Shown here piece by piece: positions 7,955-18,274 of a DNA stretch of 64,000 nucleotides (its first letter is position 1; the number at the start of each line of letters is the position of its first letter). A model generated the notes under the pieces. The model was not told where the DNA came from. It saw only the letters and a program-made list of their open reading frames with translations, and made no database searches. The stretch comes from Ureibacillus aquaedulcis (GTDB lineage Bacteria; Bacillota; Bacilli; Bacillales_A; Planococcaceae), in contig NZ_JAUHTQ010000001.1 of NCBI RefSeq assembly GCF_030418165.1, forward strand, positions 372,001-436,000, written 5' to 3'. A program made the translations under genes and the position numbers.

Positions 7955-9377
7955 TACATTTGAAAAAAAATATTACGTCAATGGAGAATGGAAAACATCG
8001 GAGAAAGTAGCGGAGCTTTATTCTCCGTATACAAAGGACATTATTGCTTATATTCCACAAGCTGATCGCAGTGAAGTGGAGCAAGTAATTGATATAGCCC
8101 ATGAAACAAGAGAAGAGATGGGGAAATTAACTGCCTATGAAAGAGCATCCATCTTGGAGCATATTGCACAACTTTTCCATGAAAACCGTACGAAAGCAGC
8201 GGAAATTATTTCATTGGAAGCATCGAAACCAATGAAATTTGCATTGGGGGAGATTGATCGTACAATCGAAACCTATAAATTTGCTGCCGAAGAAGCGAAA
8301 CGTTTAACAGGAGAAATTATTCCTATGGATGCGGCGAGGAATGGGGCAAATCGTTTCGGTTATACAATCGAAGAACCACTGGGTGTCATTGGTGCTATTA
8401 CGCCGTTTAATTTCCCGCAAAACTTGGTAGCGCATAAAGTGGGACCAGCGATAGCAGCAGGAAATACAATTGTGCTGAAGCCAGCATCTCAAACTCCGCT
8501 TTCTGCTTTATTTTTGGCGGAATTGATCGATCAAACTGCTTTGCCTAAAGGAGCATTCAATGTTGTGACAGGCAGCGGAAGAATTGTAGGAGATGCATTG
8601 GTTGAAAGTGATAAGGTGAAAATGATTACTTTCACTGGAAGTCCCGCGGTTGGAATTGGTATTCGCGAGAAAGCCGGCTTAAAAAAGGTAGCTTTGGAAC
8701 TTGGTTCAAACTCGGGGTTAATTATTGATAGGGGCGTAGATTTAACGCAAATTGTACCGAAATGTGTAACTGGTGCCTTTTCAAATCAGGGACAAGTTTG
8801 TATTTCATTGCAGCGCACGTATGTAATGGATGAGTTATTCGACGACTTTATTGCTCAATTTGTTGAAGCGACGAAAAAATTGGTTGTAGGCGATCCACTT
8901 GATGAAAAAACAGATGTTTCTGCGATGATTCATAGTGCCGAACAAGAACGTGCACTAAGCTGGGTACAGGAAGCTATCGAAAATGGTGCTGAAGTAGTAA
9001 CGGGCGGGGAAATCGAAGATGGTGTCTTCTTGCCGACGATTATTACAAATGTAGCAGCGCATTCAAAAGTTTCATGTCAGGAAGTGTTTGCACCTATTGT
9101 CATTGTCAATCGCATTTCCTCAATAGAGGAAGGCATTGATGCAGTCAATGATTCCAACTATGGCTTGCAGGCGGGGATTTTTACGAATGATATCCAGACT
9201 GCTTTCAAGGCTTCCAAAAAGCTTCATGTTGGTGGAGTGATTATCAATGATGTTCCTACATACCGTGTGGACCAAATGCCATATGGCGGTGTGAAGGAAA
9301 GCGGGACAGGAAAAGAAGGATTAAAATACGCGATCCATGAAATGACCGAAACAAAATTAGTCATCTGGAATCAATAA
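7926..9377 (+). CDS. NAD(P)-dependent aldehyde dehydrogenase
   Basis: Oxidises an aldehyde to the carboxylic acid with NAD(P)+. The 483-residue protein is standard ALDH-superfamily length. Visible motifs are the TPFNFPQNL segment, the FTGSPAVG nucleotide-binding turn, the general-base Glu in KVALELGSNS and the nucleophilic Cys in SNQGQVCISLQR. The substitution LELGSNS for the common LELGGK, followed by IREKAGLKK, suggests a non-betaine subclass of the kind seen for lactaldehyde, phospho- or sulfo-aldehydes; this is inference. ATG 7926 follows SD ATGGAGGGAAAG and overlaps the permease by 29 bp. The ADH gene follows after 15 bp. Confidence 0.92.
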   Translation: MKNESLSKSNTFEKKYYVNGEWKTSEKVAELYSPYTKDIIAYIPQADRSEVEQVIDIAHETREEMGKLTAYERASILEHIAQLFHENRTKAAEIISLEASKPMKFALGEIDRTIETYKFAAEEAKRLTGEIIPMDAARNGANRFGYTIEEPLGVIGAITPFNFPQNLVAHKVGPAIAAGNTIVLKPASQTPLSALFLAELIDQTALPKGAFNVVTGSGRIVGDALVESDKVKMITFTGSPAVGIGIREKAGLKKVALELGSNSGLIIDRGVDLTQIVPKCVTGAFSNQGQVCISLQRTYVMDELFDDFIAQFVEATKKLVVGDPLDEKTDVSAMIHSAEQERALSWVQEAIENGAEVVTGGEIEDGVFLPTIITNVAAHSKVSCQEVFAPIVIVNRISSIEEGIDAVNDSNYGLQAGIFTNDIQTAFKASKKLHVGGVIINDVPTYRVDQMPYGGVKESGTGKEGLKYAIHEMTETKLVIWNQ

Positions 9378-9392
9378 AAAGGAGTAGTTTTG

Positions 9393-10598
9393 ATGGCCGA
9401 GAAAATTACATTGCCGCCTATCAGCTATACAGGATGGGGTTCTCTATCTAATCTGTTGGATGAAGTGAAAAGATTTAATGCAAAAAAAATTCTGGTAATT
9501 ACAGATCCATTTTTATTGAATATCGGAATTACGAATAAAGTGACGGATCCGCTTAATGAAGATGGCTATGAAACAGAAATCTATTCGGAAGTTGTACCGG
9601 AGCCTCCATTGGCTGTTGGGGAAAAACTAGTAGCCTATACACGCGAAAATCAATTTGATATGGTCATCGGTGTTGGTGGCGGCAGCGCACTTGACTTAGC
9701 AAAGCTTGCTGGTGTTTTGGCTTCGCATGAAGGAAAAGTTGAAGAGTATTTAAATTTGACAGGTACAAAAAAAGTCGCGAAAAAAGGCATTCCGACCATT
9801 CTGATTCCTACAACATCCGGAACAGGCTCGGAGGTTACAAATATATCCGTGCTATCTCTTGAAACAACGAAAGATGTGGTTACACATGATTACTTGGTAG
9901 CAGATGTCGCAATTGTCGACCCGGCATTAACGATTTCCTTGCCGCCAAAAGTAACCGCTGCTACAGGGGTAGATGCATTAACGCATGCTGTAGAAGCATA
10001 TATATCAAAAAATGCAAGTCCAGTGACGGATGCGCTTGCTCTGCAAGCCATTCGTCTAATCAGCAATTCAATTCGTACAGCTGTTTCAAACGGTGAAGAC
10101 AAGCAAGCGCGAACAGATATGAGCTACGGTAGCTATCTTGCTGGATTGGCGTTTTTCAATGCCGGGGTTGCAGGTGTACATGCACTGGCCTACCCATTGG
10201 GTGGTCAATTCCATATAGCTCATGGTGATTCCAATGCGGTATTGCTTCCATATGTAATGGGGTATATCCGCCAAAGTTGCGAAAAACGCATGAAGGATAT
10301 TTATGATGCAATGGGCTTTAGTTCTGTAAACCTTTCACAGGAACAAGCATCCTATCGCTGTGTAGCAGAATTGAAGAGATTGGTGGAAGATGTGAATATC
10401 CCGTCTACATTGCAAGGCTTCAATATTGCTGAAGAAGCTTTGGAAAGTTTGGCGACCGACGCAATAGAGCAAAAACGAATTCTGGCACGCAGTCCAATGC
10501 CTTTGCTTTATGATGATATTTTTGCTATCTATAAAGCTGCATTCGATGGAGAAATCGTAGAAATCAAGAATCACGAAAAGAAATTCATAACTTTATAA
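9393..10598 (+). CDS. Iron-containing (group III) alcohol dehydrogenase
   Basis: Oxidises an alcohol to an aldehyde with NAD(P)+ using a bound divalent metal. The 401-residue protein has the GGGSALDLAK dinucleotide-binding motif near residue 95, PTTSGTGSEVT, and the metal-ligand segments VDALTHAVEAY (Asp, His) and HALAYPLGG through HIAHGDSN (His, His). ATG 9393 has SD AAAAGGAG 8 nt upstream; the adjacent TTG 9390 is less well spaced. Together with the preceding aldehyde dehydrogenase it makes a two-step alcohol to acid pathway. Candidates include diols, hydroxy-acids or sulfonated alcohols, but nothing in the sequence fixes the substrate. Confidence 0.92.
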   Translation: MAEKITLPPISYTGWGSLSNLLDEVKRFNAKKILVITDPFLLNIGITNKVTDPLNEDGYETEIYSEVVPEPPLAVGEKLVAYTRENQFDMVIGVGGGSALDLAKLAGVLASHEGKVEEYLNLTGTKKVAKKGIPTILIPTTSGTGSEVTNISVLSLETTKDVVTHDYLVADVAIVDPALTISLPPKVTAATGVDALTHAVEAYISKNASPVTDALALQAIRLISNSIRTAVSNGEDKQARTDMSYGSYLAGLAFFNAGVAGVHALAYPLGGQFHIAHGDSNAVLLPYVMGYIRQSCEKRMKDIYDAMGFSSVNLSQEQASYRCVAELKRLVEDVNIPSTLQGFNIAEEALESLATDAIEQKRILARSPMPLLYDDIFAIYKAAFDGEIVEIKNHEKKFITL

Positions 10599-10611
10599 AA
10601 TGATTGAGCAT

Positions 10612-10656
10612 AACTCCAAAAGCAGCTAATCCTTGCTTTTGGAGTTTGTTTTATTT
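10612..10656 (+). terminator. Terminator of the catabolic operon
   Basis: A perfect 13-bp stem AACTCCAAAAGCA (10612-10624) pairs with 10634-10646 and is followed by TGTTTTATTTT. Confidence 0.9.
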
Positions 10657-10755
10657 TAGTACCGTTTGTACCATACTAGAAAATAATGCTAAAAGTTTGG
10701 TTAAAACGATGATTATAGGCAAAATAAATACTATATAGCTACACTTGAACGAATT

Positions 10756-10769
10756 AGAATATACGTTCG
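10756..10769. promoter_or_regulatory. uvrB: LexA-like box upstream of uvrB
   Basis: AGAATATACGTTCG matches the DinR/LexA consensus CGAAC-RNRY-GTTCG with one half perfect (GTTCG) and two mismatches in the other. uvrBA is a classic SOS operon in Bacillus, which supports the assignment. A TAAAAT at 10801-10806 may be the -10. Confidence 0.55.
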
Positions 10770-10842
10770 CATATTTCTCGTAATTTTACAAGGAATATGC
10801 TAAAATGAATATACAAGATTTGGATGGAAGGACGAACGAAAA

Positions 10843-12822
10843 ATGGCCACTTTTGACTTACAATCCTCATACCAACCGGGTGGTGATCAGCCGAATGCCA
10901 TAAAAGAGCTAGTTAAAGGTGTTCAGGAGGGGAAACGTAACCAGACGCTGCTCGGAGCAACAGGTACAGGTAAAACATTTACAATCTCCAATGTTATAAA
11001 AGAAGTAAAAAAGCCAACGTTAGTAATCGCTCATAATAAAACATTGGCAGGACAGCTTTATAGTGAATTCAAACAATTTTTCCCCAACAATGCCGTAGAA
11101 TACTTTGTAAGTTACTACGACTACTTCCAGCCGGAAGCGTATGTACCGCAAACAGATACATACATCGAAAAAGACTCCAGCATTAATGACGAGATTGATA
11201 AACTGAGACACTCCGCTACATCGGCTTTGTTTGAAAGAGACGATGTAATTATCATCGCTTCCGTTTCCTGTATTTACGGCTTAGGGAATCCGGAAGAATA
11301 CCGGGAGATGGTTGTATCAGTCCGAACAGGCACGGAATTGGAACGAAATCAATTATTAAGAAAACTAGTAGACATTCAATATGAAAGAAATGATGTCAAC
11401 TTTACCAGGGGGACATTCCGTGTAAGAGGAGATGTCGTGGAAATTTTCCCTGCATCCCGTGATGAAAAATGTCTTCGTGTAGAATTCTTCGGAGATGAAG
11501 TTGACCGAATTCGAGAAGTGGATGCTTTAACAGGCGAGATTTTGGGTGACCGTGATCACGTGGCAATCTTCCCTGCATCCCACTTCGTAACCCGTGAAGA
11601 AAAAATGGTAAAAGCCATTGAAAATATTGAAGTGGAGCTTGAGCATCAATTAGAAAAATTACGGTCAGAAGATAAACTTTTGGAAGCACAGCGTCTGGAA
11701 CAGCGGACAAACTATGATTTGGAAATGATGCGTGAAATGGGATTCTGTTCAGGAATAGAAAACTATTCACGTCATTTAACATTAAGAGAAGCAGGTGCAA
11801 CACCATATACATTGCTGGACTATTTCCCGAAAGACTTTTTATTGGTTGTTGATGAGAGCCACGTTACGTTACCGCAAATACGCGGGATGTTCAACGGTGA
11901 CCAAGCAAGGAAAGGAGTCTTGGTTGAACACGGATTCCGTTTACCGTCTGCACTGGATAACAGGCCGTTAAGATTTGAAGAGTTTGAAGAACATATTAGT
12001 CAGGCTATTTATGTTTCTGCTACTCCAGGTCCATACGAACTCGAACACACACCGGAAATGGTTGAACAAATCATACGCCCGACAGGTTTACTCGATCCAA
12101 CCATCGATGTTCGACCGATAGAAGGGCAAATTGATGATTTGATTGACGAAATCCACGATCGTGTTAGAAAACAAGAGCGTGTGCTTATAACAACCTTGAC
12201 AAAAAAAATGTCCGAGGATTTAACGGATTATTTAAAAGAATTGGGTATAAAAGTAGAGTATCTTCATTCAGAAGTTAAGACACTGGAGCGTATCGAGATT
12301 ATAAGAGAGCTGCGAAAAGGGACCCATGATGTTTTGGTAGGGATTAACTTGCTGCGGGAGGGATTGGATATTCCCGAAGTTTCTCTTGTCGCTATTCTTG
12401 ATGCGGATAAAGAAGGATTTTTACGGTCCGAGCGTTCATTGATCCAGACAATTGGTCGTGCAGCCCGAAATTCCAACGGACATGTTATCATGTACGCGGA
12501 TAATATGACGGATTCGATGAGAAAAGCGATTGATGAAACAAAACGCCGTCGTACAATCCAAGAAACTTATAACAAAGAGCATGGCATTACACCGCAGACA
12601 ATTCAGAAAAAAATCCCGGAATTAATTCGAGCGACACAAGCGGCAGAAGCAGAAGAGACATACGTTACGAAAGTGACGAAGGGCAAGAAGATGACAAAGT
12701 CCGAAATCGAGAAACTGGTTGCGTCGCTTGAGGTGGAAATGAAGGAAGCCGCAAAAGCACTTGATTTTGAACGTGCAGCTGAATTGAGAGATACAATATT
12801 TGAATTGAAGGTTGAGGGATAA
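10843..12822 (+). CDS. uvrB: Excinuclease ABC subunit B
   Basis: Damage-verification helicase of nucleotide excision repair; loaded by UvrA, then recruits UvrC. The 659-residue length is normal. Walker A GATGTGKT is at residues 38-45, the beta-hairpin region [12 protein letters not shown] is near 95, helicase motifs include DESH and QTIGRAARN, and the C-terminal UVR domain (UvrC contact) includes FERAAELRD near 645. ATG 10843 is preceded by GGAAGGA. uvrA follows 5 bp downstream. A LexA-like box lies about 80 bp upstream. Confidence 0.98.
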   Translation: MATFDLQSSYQPGGDQPNAIKELVKGVQEGKRNQTLLGATGTGKTFTISNVIKEVKKPTLVIAHNKTLAGQLYSEFKQFFPNNAVEYFVSYYDYFQPEAYVPQTDTYIEKDSSINDEIDKLRHSATSALFERDDVIIIASVSCIYGLGNPEEYREMVVSVRTGTELERNQLLRKLVDIQYERNDVNFTRGTFRVRGDVVEIFPASRDEKCLRVEFFGDEVDRIREVDALTGEILGDRDHVAIFPASHFVTREEKMVKAIENIEVELEHQLEKLRSEDKLLEAQRLEQRTNYDLEMMREMGFCSGIENYSRHLTLREAGATPYTLLDYFPKDFLLVVDESHVTLPQIRGMFNGDQARKGVLVEHGFRLPSALDNRPLRFEEFEEHISQAIYVSATPGPYELEHTPEMVEQIIRPTGLLDPTIDVRPIEGQIDDLIDEIHDRVRKQERVLITTLTKKMSEDLTDYLKELGIKVEYLHSEVKTLERIEIIRELRKGTHDVLVGINLLREGLDIPEVSLVAILDADKEGFLRSERSLIQTIGRAARNSNGHVIMYADNMTDSMRKAIDETKRRRTIQETYNKEHGITPQTIQKKIPELIRATQAAEAEETYVTKVTKGKKMTKSEIEKLVASLEVEMKEAAKALDFERAAELRDTIFELKVEG

Positions 12823-12827
12823 TAGAT

Positions 12828-15695
12828 TTGAAAAATACTGAAATCGTTGTGCAAGGTGCACGTTCAAATAATTTAAAAAATATTAATGTTACAATCCCGC
12901 GCGATAAGCTTGTTGTGGTGACAGGCTTATCTGGATCGGGTAAATCTTCGCTGGCATTCGATACGATATACGCAGAAGGGCAGCGCCGCTATGTCGAGTC
13001 CCTTTCCGCCTATGCACGGCAATTTTTAGGTCAGATGGATAAGCCGGATGTTGATTCAATTGAAGGGTTATCTCCCGCCATTTCAATCGATCAAAAAACA
13101 ACGAGCAAAAACCCTCGTTCTACAGTAGGGACCGTTACGGAAATTTACGATTATCTACGTCTATTGTTCGCACGGATCGGCAAGCCCATTTGTCCGAACC
13201 ATGGTATAGAAATTGCATCCCAAACCATTGAACAAATGGTCGATCGATTATTGGAGTACCCTGAAAGAACAAAAATGCAATTGCTCGCGCCGGTAGTTTC
13301 CGGACGTAAAGGTGCTCATGTAAAACTGCTTGAGGATCTAAAAAAGCAAGGATATGTACGAGTACGTGTAGACGGCGAAATGCAGGATCTGGACGACTCG
13401 ATTGAACTGGATAAAAACAAAAAACACAATATCGAGGTTGTTATAGACCGTGTTGTTCTGAAAGAAGGCATTTCATCGCGCTTATTTGAGTCTCTTGAAG
13501 CCGCTTGTAACCTTGCGGATGGAAAGGTATTAGTGGATGTTATGGAGCATGAGGAGTTATTATTTAGCGAACATCATGCCTGTCCGCTATGTGGATTTTC
13601 AATAGGTGAACTAGAACCGCGCATGTTTTCATTCAATAGTCCATTTGGGGCATGTCCTTCATGTGATGGACTTGGGTCGAAACAAGAAGTTGACTTGGAC
13701 TTGTTAATTCCCGACTGGGAGAGAACGTTGGAGGAACATGCCATCGCCGCATGGGAACCCACAAGCTCACAGTACTATCCGCAGCTTTTAAAAGCGGTTT
13801 GTACGCATTATGGAATTGCAATGGATGTCCCGGTTTCCCAACTGCCAACTAGCCAGATGGATAAAATTCTATATGGATCTGGTCATGAAAGGATTCACTT
13901 TTACTATGAAAATGAATATGGCAGTGTTCATAACAAAGAGATTCAATTTGAGGGTGTTGTTCGCAATATCGAGCGACGATTCCGTGATTCGACTTCGGAT
14001 TATGTTCGGGAGCAGATGCAAAAATATATGACCGAACAGGCATGTCCTTCATGTAAAGGCTATCGTTTAAGACCCGAGACACTAGCGGTGAAAGTAGAAG
14101 GTTTACATATTGCAGAAGCTACTCAGCATTCAGTTGGTGATATGTATGGGTTTTTCTCCAATTTAACACTTACAGAAAAAGAAATGCAGATCGCCAAGCT
14201 CATTATCCGTGAAATAACAGAGAGACTAAGTTTTTTAATCAATGTTGGATTGGATTACCTGACTCTTTCCCGATCAGCAGGTACATTATCAGGTGGAGAA
14301 GCGCAAAGGATTCGACTTGCCACACAAATTGGTTCACGTTTATCGGGAGTCCTTTATATTCTGGATGAGCCATCTATCGGGCTCCATCAGCGTGATAATG
14401 ACCGTCTTGTGGCGACAATGCAGGATATGCGTGATTTAGGAAACACATTGATTGTTGTTGAGCATGATGAAGATACGATGATGGCTGCCGATTATTTGAT
14501 CGATGTTGGACCAGGGGCGGGTGTCCATGGTGGTGAAATAGTAGCTGCCGGTACGCCGGAAGAAGTAATGAACAATCCAGCATCCATTACCGGACAATAT
14601 TTAAGCGGCAAGAAATTTATTCCGCTTCCAATTGAGCGTCGAAAGTCTGATGGACGAAAGATTACTATTAAAGGTGCTACAGAAAACAATTTGAAAAATG
14701 TGAAAGTCGATATTCCTTTAGGGCAGTTTGTTGCTGTGACAGGAGTTTCGGGATCAGGCAAATCCACGTTGATCAATGAAATTCTATATAAAGCACTTGC
14801 TCATAAATTAAATCGGGCACGTATAAAACCAGGTGCGCATAAAGAAATCACGGGAATCGAGCATTTGGAAAAGGTAATCGATATCGACCAGTCTCCAATC
14901 GGTCGAACACCTCGTTCGAATCCGGCAACCTACACAGGTGTATTTGATGATATCCGTGACCTTTTTGCATCGACAAATGAAGCAAAAGTTCGTGGTTATA
15001 AAAAAGGACGCTTCAGTTTCAATGTGAAAGGCGGGCGCTGTGAAGCATGCAGCGGGGATGGGATTATCCGAATCGAGATGCACTTCCTTCCAGACGTTTA
15101 TGTACCTTGTGAAGTATGCCATGGAAAACGTTACAACCGTGAAACATTGGAGGTGCGATACAAGGAAAAAAATATAGCTGAACTATTGGATATGACCATT
15201 GAAGATGCAGTGGTATTCTTTGAGAATGTCCCAAAAATCCAAAGAAAGCTTCAAACAATTGTAGATGTAGGGCTTGGCTATATGAAGCTGGGACAACCTG
15301 CAACCACTCTATCAGGTGGTGAAGCACAGCGGGTAAAATTAGCATCCGAATTACATCGTCGTTCTACTGGGAAATCCATCTATATTTTGGATGAACCGAC
15401 GACTGGGCTTCATGCACATGATATAGCCCGCCTTCTGAAAGTATTGCAGCGTTTAGTGGAAAATGGCGATACAGTTTTAGTCATTGAACATAACCTGGAT
15501 GTTATTAAAACGGCCGATTATTTAATTGACCTAGGACCAGAGGGTGGAGAAAAGGGCGGCACGATTTTAGCCACGGGTACACCGGAAGATATCGCGGCGA
15601 ATGAACAGTCTTATACAGGGCGCTATTTGAAGACGGTTCTGGAACGGGACCGAAAACGAATGGACGCTTTGCTGGCAGAGGCAACGAATAAATAA
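12828..15695 (+). CDS. uvrA: Excinuclease ABC subunit A
   Basis: DNA-damage sensor ATPase of nucleotide excision repair, working as UvrA2 with UvrB. The 955-residue protein has two ABC modules: Walker [10 protein letters not shown] near residue 31 and GVSGSGKST near 640, each with an LSGGEAQR signature. It has the expected zinc-finger cysteines (CPLCG with [12 protein letters not shown] with CEVCHGK). The start is TTG 12828 with GAGGGA 8 nt upstream. Co-transcribed with uvrB. The nearest downstream terminator hairpin is at 15798. Confidence 0.98.
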   Translation: MKNTEIVVQGARSNNLKNINVTIPRDKLVVVTGLSGSGKSSLAFDTIYAEGQRRYVESLSAYARQFLGQMDKPDVDSIEGLSPAISIDQKTTSKNPRSTVGTVTEIYDYLRLLFARIGKPICPNHGIEIASQTIEQMVDRLLEYPERTKMQLLAPVVSGRKGAHVKLLEDLKKQGYVRVRVDGEMQDLDDSIELDKNKKHNIEVVIDRVVLKEGISSRLFESLEAACNLADGKVLVDVMEHEELLFSEHHACPLCGFSIGELEPRMFSFNSPFGACPSCDGLGSKQEVDLDLLIPDWERTLEEHAIAAWEPTSSQYYPQLLKAVCTHYGIAMDVPVSQLPTSQMDKILYGSGHERIHFYYENEYGSVHNKEIQFEGVVRNIERRFRDSTSDYVREQMQKYMTEQACPSCKGYRLRPETLAVKVEGLHIAEATQHSVGDMYGFFSNLTLTEKEMQIAKLIIREITERLSFLINVGLDYLTLSRSAGTLSGGEAQRIRLATQIGSRLSGVLYILDEPSIGLHQRDNDRLVATMQDMRDLGNTLIVVEHDEDTMMAADYLIDVGPGAGVHGGEIVAAGTPEEVMNNPASITGQYLSGKKFIPLPIERRKSDGRKITIKGATENNLKNVKVDIPLGQFVAVTGVSGSGKSTLINEILYKALAHKLNRARIKPGAHKEITGIEHLEKVIDIDQSPIGRTPRSNPATYTGVFDDIRDLFASTNEAKVRGYKKGRFSFNVKGGRCEACSGDGIIRIEMHFLPDVYVPCEVCHGKRYNRETLEVRYKEKNIAELLDMTIEDAVVFFENVPKIQRKLQTIVDVGLGYMKLGQPATTLSGGEAQRVKLASELHRRSTGKSIYILDEPTTGLHAHDIARLLKVLQRLVENGDTVLVIEHNLDVIKTADYLIDLGPEGGEKGGTILATGTPEDIAANEQSYTGRYLKTVLERDRKRMDALLAEATNK

Positions 15696-15797
15696 TAATT
15701 AACTTTGTATTGAAGTTTCTGTGAATTTTATCAGAAATAATTTACTGATCCAGTAGGTAATTGTCGAAATTTAAAAGAAGATATTGAAACTTTTTGC

Positions 15798-15844
15798 CCT
15801 CCCTCGGCGTATAACTAAGTATACAAATCGAGGGAGGCTTTTTT
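15798..15844 (+). terminator. Terminator/attenuator hairpin containing the next gene's SD
   Basis: A 9-bp stem CCTCCCTCG/CGAGGGAGG (15798-15806 and 15829-15837), with an inner GTATA/TATAC stem, is followed by CTTTTTTATT. It looks like an intrinsic terminator for uvrBA, but its 3' arm is also the GGGAGG SD of the gene starting at 15848. When folded it would both end transcription and hide the ribosome-binding site. Confidence 0.7.
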
Positions 15845-15847
15845 ATT

Positions 15848-17050
15848 ATGGAAAACGAACGTAAACGCATTTTAAAGTTAGTTGAAAATGGAACAATCAC
15901 GGCTGAAGAGGCAATTGTTTTACTTGAATCGTTAACTAAAGAACAAAACTCCACTCAACATACAATCGTTCCTCTAGCAAAGAATACCGACGAAGAAGGA
16001 AATGGTGCAGCTCAGCAACAAACAAATAGCGAAGAAAAGAAATCTACAACCGGCTTTGAGGACATCTTTGGCAAAGCATTTAATAATAAAGAAGCAAACA
16101 AAAAAATGGATGAATTTATGAATGATTTAAAACAAGATTTATCTCAATTTAGTGATCGAGTAATGGGATTGATGAACACAACCTTTACTAAAATCAAAGA
16201 CTTCGATTTAGAATTTCCATTTGGTGAAAAGGTACAGTTTGATAAATCCTATGCCTTTGAAGCAAATGAAGTAAAGGGCATTGAGATTGATATGCCAAAC
16301 GGGAAAGTGGAACTTGCTAAATCGGATGTTGAACAATTGCTAGTGGAAACACATGTGAAAACGTCGCTTGTTGAGCATGATGAGGAAAAAACAAAAGCTC
16401 TATTTGAAGAAAAATTTGTAAACTTAACGAATGAGAAGTTAACAATTTCTGTTTCGCCAAAGCTATCGCAAGTATCATTACGCCTGCTCGTACCTGAAAA
16501 ATTATACGATCTTGTCTTAATTCGTCTATTGAATGGCGCCGTGACGGTCCAAGACCTGGATGCGAAGCTGCTAAAAGTGAAAACGTATAATGGCGCCGTA
16601 AAAGTGGACGATTCTTCGTTCCATCATGCCAATATTGAAACCGGTAATGGGGCGATTGAGCTTCGCCATGTAAAAGGTGAAGATCTAGAGGCAGAAACCG
16701 TAAATGGACGCATCTACATTGACGGAGAACTTCAAGAAGTGGAAGCAGAGTCTGTGAATGGCGCAGTTGTTATTACAACAAACGCAAAAGATGCACGTAA
16801 AGTAAAAGCGCAAACGGTAGCAGGTGCAGTCGAACTGTATGTACCTAAATCTCTATCACTGGATGGACAAGTGGCAACAAACTTCGGAAAAGCGGATATA
16901 GGTTTACCAGACGTGGAAACAAGAGTAGAGGAAGATCAATTCTTCCTTAAAACCTACCACTTCGATAAAATCATCGACAATGCCGATATCTTGAAACTAA
17001 ATGGTGAGTCTCGAACGGGCACAATCATCGTTCGATACATCGCAGAATAA
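15848..17050 (+). CDS. DUF4097 (YvlB-like) beta-repeat protein
   Basis: A 400-residue protein with an N-terminal SHOCT-like helical segment (residues 1-30, ERKRILKLVENGTITAEEA), a charged linker, and a C-terminal beta-repeat domain of the DUF4097 type. Successive strands carry the pattern NGAVTV, NGAVKV, NGAIEL, NGRIYI, NGAVVI (about residues 225-320), implying a right-handed beta-solenoid. It resembles B. subtilis YvlB, which also lies near uvrBA and is linked to envelope-stress operons. No signal peptide or membrane helix is visible. Start ATG 15848; its SD lies in the hairpin described at 15798. Molecular function is unknown. Confidence 0.8.
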   Translation: MENERKRILKLVENGTITAEEAIVLLESLTKEQNSTQHTIVPLAKNTDEEGNGAAQQQTNSEEKKSTTGFEDIFGKAFNNKEANKKMDEFMNDLKQDLSQFSDRVMGLMNTTFTKIKDFDLEFPFGEKVQFDKSYAFEANEVKGIEIDMPNGKVELAKSDVEQLLVETHVKTSLVEHDEEKTKALFEEKFVNLTNEKLTISVSPKLSQVSLRLLVPEKLYDLVLIRLLNGAVTVQDLDAKLLKVKTYNGAVKVDDSSFHHANIETGNGAIELRHVKGEDLEAETVNGRIYIDGELQEVEAESVNGAVVITTNAKDARKVKAQTVAGAVELYVPKSLSLDGQVATNFGKADIGLPDVETRVEEDQFFLKTYHFDKIIDNADILKLNGESRTGTIIVRYIAE

Positions 17051-17055
17051 CCTTG

Positions 17056-17085
17056 AAAACGAATCGCAAACGCGGTTCGTTTTTT
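17056..17085 (+). terminator. Terminator after the DUF4097 gene
   Basis: AAAACGAATC (17056-17065) pairs with GGTTCGTTTT (17074-17083) with one G-U pair and a short loop, followed by a T-run. Confidence 0.8.
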
Positions 17086-17163
17086 GTATGGCAAAAATCA
17101 AGAAGTAAAGAATTACTTCCAGTTTGTTTTATGAAACCTGTATAGTTAATAGTAGGCTCTAGT

Positions 17164-17320
17164 TGTCTAATTAGAGACTGCAAGGTGACACTTCAACTCA
17201 CAATCATCTCTGAATTGTCAAATAAAGCTGTAACGTGCCACTTCCCATCATCAATACTCCTGATATGTCCATTCAAGACTTGTGTCGGGGTACTCCTACT
17301 TACAATCTATTTTTTCCAAT
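17164..17320. repeat. Degenerate 52-bp tandem repeat array A (about 3 units)
   Basis: Units begin at 17164 (TGTCTAATTAGAG), 17216 (TGTCAAATAAAG) and 17266 (TGTCCATTCAAG), so the spacing is 52 and 50 bp. Shared internal blocks include GGTGACACTTC / CGTGCCACTTC and a CTCA-type block. The same family recurs at 48374-48530. No convincing gene is present in this 17.05-17.59 kb gap; a 70-codon open frame across it has no SD and lies within the repeat. Confidence 0.75.
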
Positions 17321-17521
17321 TACACTGCTAATTTTTTCATTAGTATATACTCTAAAATTCAAGTTGATTATAAAAAGGAATTTTTGTCTATTTATGGAAT
17401 AAGAGAAAGAGGGAAGCAGAAATTTAGTTCTTTCCTCACGCAAAATGTGTATATTTTTTTAAAGCTTCACCTCGTATCAATAAATATGAAATGAAAATGT
17501 AATAAAATCTGCGAGAATGAG

Positions 17522-17530
17522 TGCTATAAT
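17522..17530 (+). promoter_or_regulatory. ftsE: Extended -10 promoter of ftsE
   Basis: TGCTATAAT is a TGN-extended -10 with a perfect TATAAT (17525-17530), about 57 bp before the ftsE start. No good -35 is visible, consistent with an extended -10 promoter. Confidence 0.55.
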
Positions 17531-17587
17531 GGATGGTGAGTGAAAAAATCTAGTTAATAGAAACTTGAACTTAGGTGGTTTTATTTA

Positions 17588-18274
17588 ATGATTCAAATGA
17601 ATAACGTGGTGAAGAAATATCCAAACGGTGTTGTTGCCGCAAATGGTATTTCTGTTGATATAAAAAAAGGTGAATTTGTCTATGTAGTTGGCCCCAGTGG
17701 TGCCGGTAAATCTACTTTTATAAAATTAATGTATCGTGAGGAAAAGCCTACTTCTGGAGATGTCGTCATTGCGGGAATGAACTTATCGAGTCTTAAAAAT
17801 CGACAAGTTCCGCACTTAAGGCGTCAACTAGGGGTAGTTTTTCAAGATTTCAAACTACTTCCTCGTCTAAATGTCTATGAAAATATTGCGTTTGCCTTGG
17901 AAGTTATAGAGGAAAACCCGAAAGAAATCCGAAAACGGGTGATGGAAGTATTAGATTTGGTTGGTTTAAAGCATAAAGTTCGAATGTTCCCAAACGAGCT
18001 TTCGGGTGGGGAACAACAGCGTGTTTCCATTGCTAGATCGATTGTAAATATGCCGAAAGTCGTTATTGCGGACGAGCCTACAGGGAACCTGGATCCTGAA
18101 ACTTCTTGGGAAATTATGAACATTTTCGAAGAGATTAACGCACGTGGGACAACAATCGTCATGGCAACCCATAACCGTGAGATTGTTAATACAATCAGAA
18201 AACGTGTAATCGCCATTGAAGGCGGCTTGATTGTCCGTGATGTATACGGAGGTGACTACGGCTATGAAGGGTAG
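17588..18274 (+). CDS. ftsE: Cell-division ABC transporter ATPase FtsE
   Basis: ATPase of the FtsEX complex, which couples the divisome or elongation machinery to activation of peptidoglycan hydrolases. 228 residues, the usual length. Walker A GPSGAGKST at 35-43, signature LSGGEQQR near 139, Walker B VVIADEPTGNLD near 160. SD-type TTAGGTGG precedes ATG 17588. Its 3' end overlaps ftsX by 11 bp, indicating translational coupling. Confidence 0.97.
   Translation: MIQMNNVVKKYPNGVVAANGISVDIKKGEFVYVVGPSGAGKSTFIKLMYREEKPTSGDVVIAGMNLSSLKNRQVPHLRRQLGVVFQDFKLLPRLNVYENIAFALEVIEENPKEIRKRVMEVLDLVGLKHKVRMFPNELSGGEQQRVSIARSIVNMPKVVIADEPTGNLDPETSWEIMNIFEEINARGTTIVMATHNREIVNTIRKRVIAIEGGLIVRDVYGGDYGYEG

Noticed and set aside
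11402-11812. 136-codon minus-strand frame inside uvrB
   Set aside because: No SD and fully contained in a conserved coding gene; typical antisense shadow.
17282-17494. Open frame of 70 codons between the DUF4097 gene and ftsE
   Set aside because: No SD, low-complexity composition, and the 5' part lies in the 52-bp repeat array.
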